The notes below the pieces were generated by a model. It was not told the origin of the DNA. It was given only the letters and a program-made list of their open reading frames with translations, and did no database searches. The position numbers and the translations under genes are program-made. From positions 1-33,771 of the forward strand of contig CAYFPJ010000013.1 of NCBI GenBank assembly GCA_964344965.1: a DNA stretch of 33,771 bases, written 5' to 3'. Shown here one piece after another: positions 1-7,508 of this stretch (positions are counted from its first letter, which is position 1; each line of letters opens with the position of its first letter). Origin of the DNA: UM-FILTER-37-12 sp964344965 (GTDB taxonomy: Bacteria; Patescibacteriota; Patescibacteriia; Magasanikbacterales; UBA922).

Positions 1-14
1 CGATGGGATGGTGA

Positions 15-33
15 CCACTGACTTCGTCAGTGG
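15..33. repeat. Extragenic palindrome (8-bp stem, 3-nt loop), copy 1
   Basis: The arms CCACTGAC and GTCAGTGG enclose TTC and are followed by ATTA. A closely related hairpin lies at 33729-33747 with arms CCACCGAC/GTCGGTGG, also followed by ATTA. The two differ by a paired T-A to C-G change in the stem, so base pairing is kept. This suggests a dispersed REP-like family. There is no U-tract, so it is probably not a simple terminator. Confidence 0.7.
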
Positions 34-92
34 ATTATGGGGGTATTAAAAATTATATCATTGTTTAAAAATTTTAAATTATAAATTAAAAA

Positions 93-824
93 TTACAAGT
101 TGGTATACACGACACTAACATCATCAAGCTCCTCCAGCGCTTCCACCAATTTCGTCATACTCTGCACCTTGTCATCAGCAATCCCCACGGTCTCTTTGGC
201 TATCCATTGCAAACCAGAATCATCAGGTTCAATACTAAGTGAAGATATTGCTTCTGACACTTTTTGAAAATTTTCTCTTGATGAAATTAATTCAAAACCT
301 TCTTCACTCTCTTTGATATCTTCTATCCCAGCATCCATCATCTGCAGACTGAAGTCATCTTTGTCAATACTGCCATTTGTCAACTGTTCATTACCAATCA
401 AAAAAACTCCTTTATTTTCAAATTGCCACTTAACACTACCAGGACCACCAAGAGAACCTCCTAGTTTATTCATCACTCCTTTAATATCGGCAATACTTCT
501 ATTGTTGTTATCTGTGACCACCTCAATCAACATGGCAACACCTCCAGACCCAAACCCTTCGTACAAAAGTTCCTGCAAAACCAAATTTTCTTTGCCTTCG
601 CCAGTACCACGTTTTATTGCTCGTTCTATATTATCTTTTGGCATGTTGGCAGACTTGGCTTTATCAATTGCAAGACGAAGAGAAAAATTCATCTCTGGGT
701 CTCCTCCGCCTTGCTGAGCGGCAATGGTGACCGCTTTGCCTAATTTGGTAAAAATATTACCACGCTTGGCATCGTTTTTGCCTTTTTTGTGCTGGATTTT
801 TGACCACTTAGAATGTCCGGACAT
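93..824 (-). CDS. yebC: YebC/PmpR family protein (TACO1-like)
   Basis: The 243-aa product begins MSGHSKWSKIQHKK, the near-invariant N terminus of the YebC/PmpR/TACO1 family, and has the usual full length of about 240 aa. Family members were first described as DNA-binding regulators. More recent work links them to translation, helping ribosomes through difficult stretches such as proline runs. The ATG at 824 is fixed by the conserved N terminus. No Shine-Dalgarno sequence is obvious upstream. The gene lies 131 bp downstream of the pilus ATPase gene, behind a terminator, with its own TATAAT at 883-888, so it is probably transcribed separately. The family call is very secure; which role applies here cannot be told from sequence. 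Confidence 0.96.
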   Translation of the reverse strand: MSGHSKWSKIQHKKGKNDAKRGNIFTKLGKAVTIAAQQGGGDPEMNFSLRLAIDKAKSANMPKDNIERAIKRGTGEGKENLVLQELLYEGFGSGGVAMLIEVVTDNNNRSIADIKGVMNKLGGSLGGPGSVKWQFENKGVFLIGNEQLTNGSIDKDDFSLQMMDAGIEDIKESEEGFELISSRENFQKVSEAISSLSIEPDDSGLQWIAKETVGIADDKVQSMTKLVEALEELDDVSVVYTNL

Positions 825-858
825 ATAGTTGAGTAGAAAGTAAAAAGTTTAAAAATTG

Positions 859-888
859 TTACATGTTACATGTTACATGAATATTATA
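859..888 (-). promoter_or_regulatory. yebC promoter region with three tandem 7-bp repeats
   Basis: On the minus strand a perfect TATAAT (883-888) lies upstream of yebC. Directly downstream, where transcription should start, are three perfect tandem copies of CATGTAA (859-879 on the plus strand as TTACATG x3). I see no good -35 box. The repeats could be a regulator site or simple slippage. Confidence 0.45.
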
Positions 889-906
889 CATTATCAAGTA
901 CTAAGT

Positions 907-930
907 AAAAAAACAACTATTGAAAGTTGT
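907..930 (-). terminator. Intrinsic terminator after pilB/gspE
   Basis: Read on the minus strand, ACAACT and AGTTGT form a 6-bp stem followed by seven T residues. It lies 26 bp after the stop codon of the pilus ATPase gene and before yebC. Confidence 0.75.
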
Positions 931-955
931 CCTGGTAAAAAATCACCGCAATAGA

Positions 956-2647
956 TTAATCCCTAGTCACACGCAAAACTTCTTCCAAAGTAGTTTCCCC
1001 AGCAAAAACTTTTCTGATTCCATCTTCCATCATGGTAGTCATACCATTTTCTCTGGCAGCAGCTAGAATATCATCGCTGGATGCTCTTTTCAAAATAAGT
1101 TGTTTGATATTATCTTCCATCTCAAGCACCTCAAAAACACCAACTCGACCTGAATACCCAGTATCCCCACACACCTTACAGCCTGCCCCCTTATATAGCC
1201 TGGCAGTAGTCAAATCACCTCCAGTCTTGGTTTTAAATATTTCAAAAAGATGGATTTCATTTTCTATAGCCTTTACTTCTTTATCCGCAAGAGTGTAGGA
1301 GACACGACACTTGACACAAATTTTTCGGACTAGACGCTGAGCAATAGCCACATTAATAGTCGAAGCCACCAAGAATGGCTCGATGTTCATATCAAGCAGT
1401 CTGGGAAGAGTGGTTGAGGCGTCATTGGTATGGAGGGTAGATAAAACGAGATGTCCTGTCATAGCAGAATTGACTGCTATGCCAGCAGTCTCTTCGTCAC
1501 GAATTTCTCCGACCATGATAATATCTGGATCCTGACGAACCAAGGCTCGCAATCCTTGGGCAAATGTGAGGTTGGTCTTGGTATTAACCTGGATTTGTGT
1601 GATCCCTACTACATCATACTCGACAGGATCCTCTATGGTGGCGATGTTAACCTCACGTTTGTTCAATATTTTCATTACCCCATATAGAGTAGTGGTCTTT
1701 CCAGAACCAGTCGGACCGGTGACCAGTATCATACCATGGGGATGCTTGATTGCTTTGTTGACTTTTTTTAGATCCTCACCAGAAAGCCCAAGATCTGATA
1801 AACCAAAAGTCCTTGATTTGAATGACAAGAGACGCATGACGATATTCTCACCGTGTGATGTAGGCACGATAGAGACACGTACGTCTACTCTTTCTTCTTT
1901 GGTAGTGAAACGTAATTTGCCGTCTTGGGCAGCACGATGCTCATCAGTACGCATCTTAGAGAGAATTTTGATACGAGTCAACATCAATTCAAAAACTTCT
2001 TTTGGCAGGTCAAGAACATCGTGGAGGACACCATCAATTCTGAACCGAACCAAAATATTTTTCTCACCAGGCTCAACATGGATATCAGAAACTCTATTTT
2101 GATAGCCATATTGGAGAAGCTGATCCACCATCTCTACTGTGGCGTCATCTCTGTCTTCTCTTGTTAAAGAAGAATCTTTTAGTCTTTCAAGCATGTCTGC
2201 AAAAACATCTGTCATGCCTTTACTATAATCTGTCAAAGCATTGTGAAAATCAGGCTCTGTTATGTAATAAGGCAATACAGACTGACCAAAACGTTTTTGT
2301 AGCATGTGAAGCACTTCTGAATTGTCCGGGTTGGTCATGCCTACTTTTACTCCTTTGTCTGTTTGTTTGAAAGCAATCACTCCCGCAGACTTAGCCATCA
2401 CCTCCGGAATCATATGGAGGACTTTTTCATCTATTTTTTCTTTTTTTAGATTTACAAAAGGTACTTCAAGATGCTCGGCTATCAGTTGTCCAAGCTGTTC
2501 ATCTTTTATGAGTCCCTGATCCACAATAATCGATTCTATTGACTTTTTTTTCTGTTCAGCCTGTTTTTGGACAACAACAAACTGCTCCTCCGTAATATGA
2601 CCAGGACCAACCAGGAGTTCTTTCAATTTTTCTGTTGTTATGTTCAT
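956..2647 (-). CDS. pilB: Type IV pilus extension ATPase (PilB/GspE family)
   Basis: This 563-aa cytoplasmic ATPase should power pilin polymerisation through the PilC platform. An N-terminal GspE_N-like domain (about residues 1-150) is followed by the secretion ATPase core. Walker A GPTGSGKTTT is near residue 310, and an Asp/Walker B block (DPDIIMVGEIRDEETA) is near 375-390. Two CxxC pairs (CVKC and CKVC) form the tetracysteine zinc site typical of GspE/PilB and absent from PilT. Length is normal for PilB. The gene lies 5 kb from the main pilus operon, separated by signalling genes. Its promoter is an extended -10 (TGATATACT) ending only 7 nt before the ATG, so the transcript may be leaderless. 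No pilT retraction ATPase is seen in the window. Confidence 0.95.
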   Translation of the reverse strand: MNITTEKLKELLVGPGHITEEQFVVVQKQAEQKKKSIESIIVDQGLIKDEQLGQLIAEHLEVPFVNLKKEKIDEKVLHMIPEVMAKSAGVIAFKQTDKGVKVGMTNPDNSEVLHMLQKRFGQSVLPYYITEPDFHNALTDYSKGMTDVFADMLERLKDSSLTREDRDDATVEMVDQLLQYGYQNRVSDIHVEPGEKNILVRFRIDGVLHDVLDLPKEVFELMLTRIKILSKMRTDEHRAAQDGKLRFTTKEERVDVRVSIVPTSHGENIVMRLLSFKSRTFGLSDLGLSGEDLKKVNKAIKHPHGMILVTGPTGSGKTTTLYGVMKILNKREVNIATIEDPVEYDVVGITQIQVNTKTNLTFAQGLRALVRQDPDIIMVGEIRDEETAGIAVNSAMTGHLVLSTLHTNDASTTLPRLLDMNIEPFLVASTINVAIAQRLVRKICVKCRVSYTLADKEVKAIENEIHLFEIFKTKTGGDLTTARLYKGAGCKVCGDTGYSGRVGVFEVLEMEDNIKQLILKRASSDDILAAARENGMTTMMEDGIRKVFAGETTLEEVLRVTRD

Positions 2648-2654
2648 AATACGT

Positions 2655-2663
2655 AGTATATCA
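2655..2663 (-). promoter_or_regulatory. Extended -10 promoter of pilB/gspE, probably leaderless
   Basis: The minus strand reads TGA-TATACT, an extended -10 (TGnTATAAT type), with only seven bases before the start codon at 2647. Transcription would start at or within about two bases of the ATG. No -35 match is seen. The same TGnTATACT form precedes pilC (15734-15742). Confidence 0.55.
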
Positions 2664-2696
2664 CAAAATAAACAAAAGCACCTAGATTCAGGTGCT
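2664..2696 (-). terminator. Terminator after the two-response-regulator operon
   Basis: The stems AGCACCT (2677-2683) and AGGTGCT (2690-2696) flank a 6-nt loop. The minus-strand sequence after the stem is T-rich. It follows the response regulator gene ending at 2774 and immediately precedes the pilB promoter. Confidence 0.6.
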
Positions 2697-2718
2697 CCGG
2701 TGCGGTAATGAAATTGCG

Positions 2719-2755
2719 AAGAAGGTGTCGCTGGTCGGAGGTTGTAAACCTTCTT
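2719..2755. repeat. REP-like extragenic palindrome
   Basis: Outer arms AAGAAGG (2719-2725) and CCTTCTT (2749-2755) can pair. An alternative inner palindrome, AGGTT-GTA-AACCT, lies at 2739-2751. The segment is GC-richer than its surroundings and resembles the mobile REP-type hairpins found elsewhere in the window, but it is not a sequence match to them. Confidence 0.45.
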
Positions 2756-2773
2756 TTCGTAATAAACAAAAAA

Positions 2774-3148
2774 TTATTTCAAGACTGATGTAACCTTTTC
2801 AATCACCTCTTTCATCGAGTGATCTGATTTTATCAAATAATCTTCAACACCCAGCTCTTTCCCTTTCTTTATATCTGAATCCTGCCCCAAATTTGAAAGA
2901 ATAATAACCGGAATTTTTGTCAATGTCGGTTCTTTTTTCATTGCCTCAAGCACGTCAAAACCGTTTTTGCCGGGCATAATAATGTCAAGAAGCAAAAGAT
3001 CGGGTTTGTCTCCCTTTAATTTTTCAAGCGTGATATCGCCATCTACAGCAGTAACCACCTCAAACCCGGCACGAGTGAGCCCGTCTTTGTATGCTGTAGA
3101 GATGAAATTGTCATCTTCTGCGAGAAGAATTTTTTTCTTTGTACTCAT
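2774..3148 (-). CDS. Single-domain response regulator (CheY-like), second of pair
   Basis: The 124-aa product is a receiver domain alone, with no output domain. It shows the acidic pocket (LLAEDD), the phospho-acceptor Asp in LLLDIIMP, the switch Ser in IILSN and the conserved Lys in YLIKSD. Its start overlaps the stop of the upstream response regulator by 4 bp, so the two are translationally coupled. It should receive phosphate from the kinase at 3561-5555 or another kinase and act by protein contact. CheY-like proteins of this kind control type IV pili in several bacteria (for example PilG/PilH), and pilB is the next gene, but the target here is inference. Confidence 0.92.
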   Translation of the reverse strand: MSTKKKILLAEDDNFISTAYKDGLTRAGFEVVTAVDGDITLEKLKGDKPDLLLLDIIMPGKNGFDVLEAMKKEPTLTKIPVIILSNLGQDSDIKKGKELGVEDYLIKSDHSMKEVIEKVTSVLK

Positions 3149-3522
3149 ATGTGCAATTTCTTTTTTATAGCTGTAGTCAGATCTTCTAAACTCCAGTCTG
3201 ATTTAATAAGATAGTCTGTCACCCCCAGGCTAATAGCTTCAGAGAGTTTGTGAGCATCCGATAAATTAGTAAGAATCATAACCGGGATATCTTTCAGTGT
3301 TTTGTCCTCTTGCATTTTTTTGTACATCTCCACACCATCTAAGCGTGGCATGATAATGTCAAGAAGCACTAATGATGGCTTTTTTTGTTTCATTTTTTCT
3401 AGCCCCTGAATGCCGTCAATTGCGTGAGTTACCACAAACCCCTGGCGAGTGAGGTGTTCTGTATATGCTTTGGCAATTTGCTGTTCATCTTCTACAAGGA
3501 GAATGTATTTGTCCGTTTCCAT
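3145..3522 (-). CDS. Single-domain response regulator (CheY-like), first of pair
   Basis: The 125-aa receiver-only protein has LLVEDE, the phospho-acceptor Asp in LLDIIMP, the switch Thr in ILTNLSD and the Lys in YLIKSDWS. It begins 38 bp after the histidine kinase stop and overlaps the next receiver gene by 4 bp, making a kinase-receiver-receiver operon. The two receivers are clearly related (both have LLDIIMP and YLIKSD) but are not a recent duplication. Two receivers without a DNA-binding domain suggest a phosphate-sink or two-output arrangement rather than direct gene control. Confidence 0.92.
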   Translation of the reverse strand: METDKYILLVEDEQQIAKAYTEHLTRQGFVVTHAIDGIQGLEKMKQKKPSLVLLDIIMPRLDGVEMYKKMQEDKTLKDIPVMILTNLSDAHKLSEAISLGVTDYLIKSDWSLEDLTTAIKKKLHI

Positions 3523-3560
3523 AATGCTGGTTATCTACTAAATATGAGAGAATATCTTTC

Positions 3561-5555
3561 CTATGCCGCAAACCCCTTTTCTCCCTTCTTGGACACCATC
3601 CCGCCCATGGGTAACTCGACAAAAAAAGTTGTCCCTTCTCCACTCTTTGATTCAAACCAAATTTTTCCACCGGCAGTTTCCATGATCATCTTTGCTAAGT
3701 ACAATCCCAGCCCAGATCCTTCTGCTTCGGTTTTGACCGCATTATCAGCACGAAAAAACTTCTCAAAAATACGTTCTTGTGCCTCTTTTGGGATACCTAT
3801 TCCAGAGTCAGCAATGCTTATTCTGATTGCTGGTGTACCCCTCTTAGCAGAACTCGAAACCTGCTCTATATTCACAAGTATACCACATTTTTTCTCTCCT
3901 GAATAGCGTATGGCGTTGGTAAGCAGATTGTGTATCACCTGTCGAAACAGTGTATCATCTATAGGAATCAACGGGAATTTTTCTTTTGATGGTTTGAGTA
4001 TAATTTTACAATTTTTTGAAGCCGCCCATGCCGATACTTCTGTAACAACTGCACGCACAAAATGTATAAGATCTGTTGGGGTTGTCGTGATTTTCAATCG
4101 TCCTGTTTCCATCCGTGACACATTTAACAGATCATTTACCAATTTAATCATCCGCTCTGTTGAATCGGACACGCTTTGTGTGTATTCTTTTTGTTTTGTG
4201 TTCAAAGGACCTACGTCTCCACTCATCATCATTTCATTGAATAATTTAATTGCCGTGAGAGGCGTACGGAGCTGATGGCTGGCAATAGAGATAAATTCAG
4301 TTTTCATTATATCAATTGCTTTTTCCTGCGTCACATCACGAAACACCACCACCACACCAAGCGGCGTATCATCAAGAAGCACTTTTGAGGTAGTCACCAC
4401 GACCGGAAAGCTCTTGCCGTTTTTATGCGTAAACAGTAGGTCATCAATCCTCGTAGTAGTAGTAGTAGTAAGAAGCTTTTCCACAGGAAAATCTTTTTTG
4501 GAAATACGTTTTCCATTTTCATTTTTTGCGTTGATCGCCTTGGTGTAGTGTCCCCCGTGCAGATCCGCGTATGTTTGTCCCAACATTTGCTCTGCCGCAC
4601 GGTTAACAAGCAGGATCATCCCATCAAGATCAGTAAATATAATTCCTTCACCAATTGATGCCAGCAGGGCTTCGTCTTTTGCCTTTTCTTTTAGAGTGTT
4701 ATTGCGCTCTTCTTCCAAATCTTCTAGGATGTTGAGGACCGCGGATTTTGACTGTTCCAATTCCTTTGTCTGCTGCTCCGACATGGTGAGAGCATTTTCC
4801 AAATCTTGTGTTCGTGCTTGTATTTTTTGCTCAAGAGCCGCGCGCGATTCGCCAAGCTTTTTTGCCATGGTGTTGAAGGATTGTGCCAACCGGCCAATCT
4901 CATCGCTTCGTTTTACGGTCATTTTGGATGTCAGATCACCTTGGGCAAATCGCATCGCTTCTTTTTCCAAACGCCGCAATACTGATGTCGAGCGAAATCC
5001 AATAAAGAGCGCCACGCCAGAAAGAAAAAGGCCAATCAAACCAAATAAAAACACCGAACGAACCGCATGCTCTCGCAGATGAACCAGCTGGGCCCTGCTT
5101 TGAGACACTACTTGGCTGGCAAGTTCCACAGTAGATGCGGATCTCACAAAGATCTCTTCCGCTTTCTGAACGTTCGACACACCAAACTGATTCAGTCCAT
5201 TCACCCAAGATCCGTGCTCCAAACGAAAGGAGATCTCATCATAATTTATCTGGATCTGCCTCAACGCTTTCGCGCTTGCCGGATCATCAAACACATAAAA
5301 CGCTTCCAGCAATACATCCCCAACCTCGGCATTTTGCGCCAACACTCTCTTTGGATCCACGGTATTGGGGCTAAAGAGCGCGTTATTGAGGATGGCATCA
5401 CGCGCAAAGACAGCAAGAATCAGCTCTTGCGCCACGGCATTTCGCTGTTCCACAATGGCGGCATTACGGCTTTGATACAGCACAAAGCTACTGAATCCTA
5501 AAACAGCCAAAAATGATAGCAGTCCAATAAGTATAAATTGTGAACGAATGGACAT
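3561..5555 (-). CDS. Membrane sensor histidine kinase with HAMP and PAS domains
   Basis: The product is about 664 aa. The order is: transmembrane segment (QFILIGLLSFLAVLGFSSFV), an extracytoplasmic helical sensor of about 150 aa, a second membrane segment, HAMP, coiled coil, PAS, HisKA with the phospho-His in SIASHQLRTPLTAI, and HATPase_c with N box (HNLLTNAIRYS), G1 (DSGIGIP), F box (FEKFF) and G2 (GSGLGLYLA). All catalytic motifs are intact. An in-frame ATG 60 bp upstream (5615) exists, but the start at 5555 puts the membrane helix at the N terminus as usual. A run of six Thr codons lies between PAS and HisKA. It heads an operon with two receiver-only proteins. This region looks somewhat GC-richer than the pilus genes. 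Confidence 0.93.
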   Translation of the reverse strand: MSIRSQFILIGLLSFLAVLGFSSFVLYQSRNAAIVEQRNAVAQELILAVFARDAILNNALFSPNTVDPKRVLAQNAEVGDVLLEAFYVFDDPASAKALRQIQINYDEISFRLEHGSWVNGLNQFGVSNVQKAEEIFVRSASTVELASQVVSQSRAQLVHLREHAVRSVFLFGLIGLFLSGVALFIGFRSTSVLRRLEKEAMRFAQGDLTSKMTVKRSDEIGRLAQSFNTMAKKLGESRAALEQKIQARTQDLENALTMSEQQTKELEQSKSAVLNILEDLEEERNNTLKEKAKDEALLASIGEGIIFTDLDGMILLVNRAAEQMLGQTYADLHGGHYTKAINAKNENGKRISKKDFPVEKLLTTTTTTRIDDLLFTHKNGKSFPVVVTTSKVLLDDTPLGVVVVFRDVTQEKAIDIMKTEFISIASHQLRTPLTAIKLFNEMMMSGDVGPLNTKQKEYTQSVSDSTERMIKLVNDLLNVSRMETGRLKITTTPTDLIHFVRAVVTEVSAWAASKNCKIILKPSKEKFPLIPIDDTLFRQVIHNLLTNAIRYSGEKKCGILVNIEQVSSSAKRGTPAIRISIADSGIGIPKEAQERIFEKFFRADNAVKTEAEGSGLGLYLAKMIMETAGGKIWFESKSGEGTTFFVELPMGGMVSKKGEKGFAA

Positions 5556-5637
5556 ATTGTTTGAACTCAGAATATAGTGTTTGAATGCAGAATGAAAAAC
5601 AAATTCATCATTCATAATTCTACATTCAACGTTTTAT

Positions 5638-6513
5638 TTATTCTGCATGTATTATATTCTTTTTATTTCTACGTCCGTATGCTCCCAAAAGAAGTACCGC
5701 GGCAATCATCCCAAGTCCTGCAGGAACATAGCTGTTCAACAATGTCTGTTTTTTTATCTGTGCGCGCGCCACACGAACCTGCTCGGCAATGCTCGACTGG
5801 GTGTAGCGGTTGTTAAATTTGTTCCACGGGTGAATACGCTGCCCGGTCGCAAGATCATAGTAGTAGGCGATTGTATCATCCTCGTATTTAATCATGCGTC
5901 CGGTGGTGGGCTCAATCCAGACCTGCAGATACGGATCCAGGTTTACACCACGCGTCACCCCGACGCCGGGCAAGTGTGTTAGTTGCTCTGTTTGGTCTAT
6001 ATCCATACCGTCATAGCGCGATTCATAGCGGTAGACAGGCAGACCCAAAATACTCTCTTCATCCACAAACGTGAGATGCGCCGGTGCATCATAGTTGATA
6101 TGCCAGTAGGTGAACGGCTGATCTTTTTTGAGTCCGTGCGGACCAAATAAATAGCCATCCCTTTCTTTGTCGCCATATCCTACAGTATGCGCGCCTGTGC
6201 TGGGATCAATGCCATACAGCCGCTCCACCACAAATATAGGGTCACCGGAAGGTGTTTTGACATCAAAGAGGTTTTGAATCTCAAGTATGCCGTCGCGTTC
6301 TCCCGTCACTTTGTAGGAAAACTCTGTGATTGAAATCTGGTCCCCGCCAAACTCGCCTGCCGCGGCATCATAAAAATTATCAACCGAAAAGATCTCTGCC
6401 TCGTAAAAGGAAAAATCGCGCGGTATTTTTAGAAAATTTGGCGCGATGCCAAACATCCATACTGGGATGGCCGCGAGGAGCAGCACGGCCGCTACAAGAA
6501 GTGGTTTTTTCAT
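5638..6513 (-). CDS. DUF3068/PorA-like membrane-anchored protein
   Basis: The 291-aa protein has an N-terminal membrane helix (residues about 4-22), a large probably extracytoplasmic domain, and a C-terminal helix (PAGLGMIAAVLLLGAYG) followed by a basic tail. The pattern of two terminal helices around a beta-rich domain, with GLPVYRYES and WIEPTTGRMIKYED segments, recalls the DUF3068 family best known from Actinobacteria, some of whose members are called PorA-like. I recognise this from memory only. The gene precedes the histidine kinase by 82 bp on the same strand, so it could present a signal to that sensor, but this is a guess. Confidence 0.55.
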   Translation of the reverse strand: MKKPLLVAAVLLLAAIPVWMFGIAPNFLKIPRDFSFYEAEIFSVDNFYDAAAGEFGGDQISITEFSYKVTGERDGILEIQNLFDVKTPSGDPIFVVERLYGIDPSTGAHTVGYGDKERDGYLFGPHGLKKDQPFTYWHINYDAPAHLTFVDEESILGLPVYRYESRYDGMDIDQTEQLTHLPGVGVTRGVNLDPYLQVWIEPTTGRMIKYEDDTIAYYYDLATGQRIHPWNKFNNRYTQSSIAEQVRVARAQIKKQTLLNSYVPAGLGMIAAVLLLGAYGRRNKKNIIHAE

Positions 6514-6538
6514 ATGTATGTACTTAAAACTAAAAAAC

Positions 6539-6784
6539 TTAAAACAGAAAAACAGAAGACAATTTGATTTTTAGTTTTTTTTTATTATCTTTTCTCACTT
6601 TAGACAAACGTCGTAACCGAGCGATGTTCTCCAGTAAAATCCTGTGTTTGTCGATCATAAGTATCATATATGTTGGATCACGAAGTATCACTATCATGTC
6701 CTGAAAGGGAAGGTCGTCATTCGACTGCGTGAGTTGATCAGACAAGTGTGTAACAACCAAAGCGTTGAGATTCTCGAAGGGCAT
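6539..6784 (-). CDS. Possible small hypothetical protein
   Basis: This is an 81-aa reading frame with fairly natural composition but no recognised motif. The C-terminal lysine-rich end is read through an A/T-rich stretch. It lies between the PAS protein and the DUF3068-like gene on the same strand as both. If it is not a gene, the roughly 300 bp from 6514 to 6817 contain nothing else I recognise. The opposite-strand frame at 6644-6862 is rich in Cys, His and Tyr and looks less like a protein. Confidence 0.28.
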   Translation of the reverse strand: MPFENLNALVVTHLSDQLTQSNDDLPFQDMIVILRDPTYMILMIDKHRILLENIARLRRLSKVRKDNKKKLKIKLSSVFLF

Positions 6785-6817
6785 ATCCTAAAAGCACTAG
6801 CATGTGAACAGGCATCT

Positions 6818-7351
6818 TTATGCAGCACTTCCCTTCTGCAACTCATGTATTGTTTCTTTTAACTCTATCATCTTTTTTTCTCTTTCAATCATAAACTTGT
6901 TCATTTGTGCAAGCTCACGAACCTTGTCTTTTAGTTTGGTCGTCATATTTTTCAACCTTTCTTCTGTTTCTTTCAGCTCTGTAACATCGTTATGCGCGCC
7001 AAGCATACGGATCGGTTTGCCACTCTTATCGCGAATTGCCACCCCCCGGCACCGCACCCATGCCGTTGACCCGTCTTTTTTGGTGTAGCGTACGATTTGG
7101 TCGTACGGGTGATTTGGGTCCTCTTTGTGTTGTTCAAAATTCTCCAGACACATTTTCAAATCATCCTTATTGATCATATCCTGCCACTCGTTGGCAAGAT
7201 GTTTCTTTTCTGCGGGGTCATACCCAAAATTTTCCCAAAACCGAGGACTCATCCATTCGTTTTCCGGCGTTTCGAGATCCCAATACCAAATACCATCCAA
7301 AGACCCGGATTGCAAAAAATAAAAGTAAATTTGGTTTAAGTAAGACTTCAT
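6818..7351 (-). CDS. Stand-alone PAS-domain sensor protein with coiled-coil tail
   Basis: The 177-aa soluble protein has a PAS domain of the PAS_3 fold at about residues 15-130 (GIWYWDLETPENEWMSPRFW, then a PAC-like end RGVAIRDKSGKPIRMLG and DVTELKETEERL). A coiled coil of about 45 residues ends in ELKETIHEL. In many kinases this linker runs straight into HisKA, but here translation stops after LQKGSAA, so it looks like a kinase front end without a kinase. It may work by pairing with another PAS protein such as the kinase at 3561-5555, or be a remnant. The start at 7351 was chosen because the PAS core follows within about 15 residues. Confidence 0.82.
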   Translation of the reverse strand: MKSYLNQIYFYFLQSGSLDGIWYWDLETPENEWMSPRFWENFGYDPAEKKHLANEWQDMINKDDLKMCLENFEQHKEDPNHPYDQIVRYTKKDGSTAWVRCRGVAIRDKSGKPIRMLGAHNDVTELKETEERLKNMTTKLKDKVRELAQMNKFMIEREKKMIELKETIHELQKGSAA

Positions 7352-7359
7352 CGGGCCAT

Positions 7360-7379
7360 CCCCGCAGCAAGCTGCGGGG
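7360..7379. repeat. REP-like perfect palindrome with GCAAGC centre
   Basis: The arms CCCCGCAGC and GCTGCGGGG flank AA and form a perfect 9-bp stem, followed by TATTGG. It shares its GCAAGC centre and trailing A/T pattern with the hairpin at 7425-7440. No U-tract follows. Confidence 0.7.
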
Positions 7380-7424
7380 TATTGGCAGAAAATCTTATTT
7401 CAACCAATGTTAGTTTTCACTTTT

Positions 7425-7440
7425 TCGATGCAAGCATCGA
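7425..7440. repeat. Second REP-like palindrome with GCAAGC centre
   Basis: The arms TCGATGC and GCATCGA flank AA, followed by GGAATAAAACC. Same loop and layout as the hairpin 45 bp upstream, but a different stem sequence. Paired REPs of this kind are often spread by RAYT transposases. No RAYT gene is present in this window. Confidence 0.65.
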
Positions 7441-7508
7441 GGAATAAAACCGCTTAAAGATTTAAAAACAAAAAAATGATCACATATAGTATACCATACT
7501 CCCGCCCT

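Noticed and set aside
5556..5615. Longer kinase start at 5615
   Set aside because: The extra 20 residues are hydrophilic and precede the membrane helix, and the segment is AT-rich intergenic-like sequence. The ATG at 5555 gives a normal N terminus.
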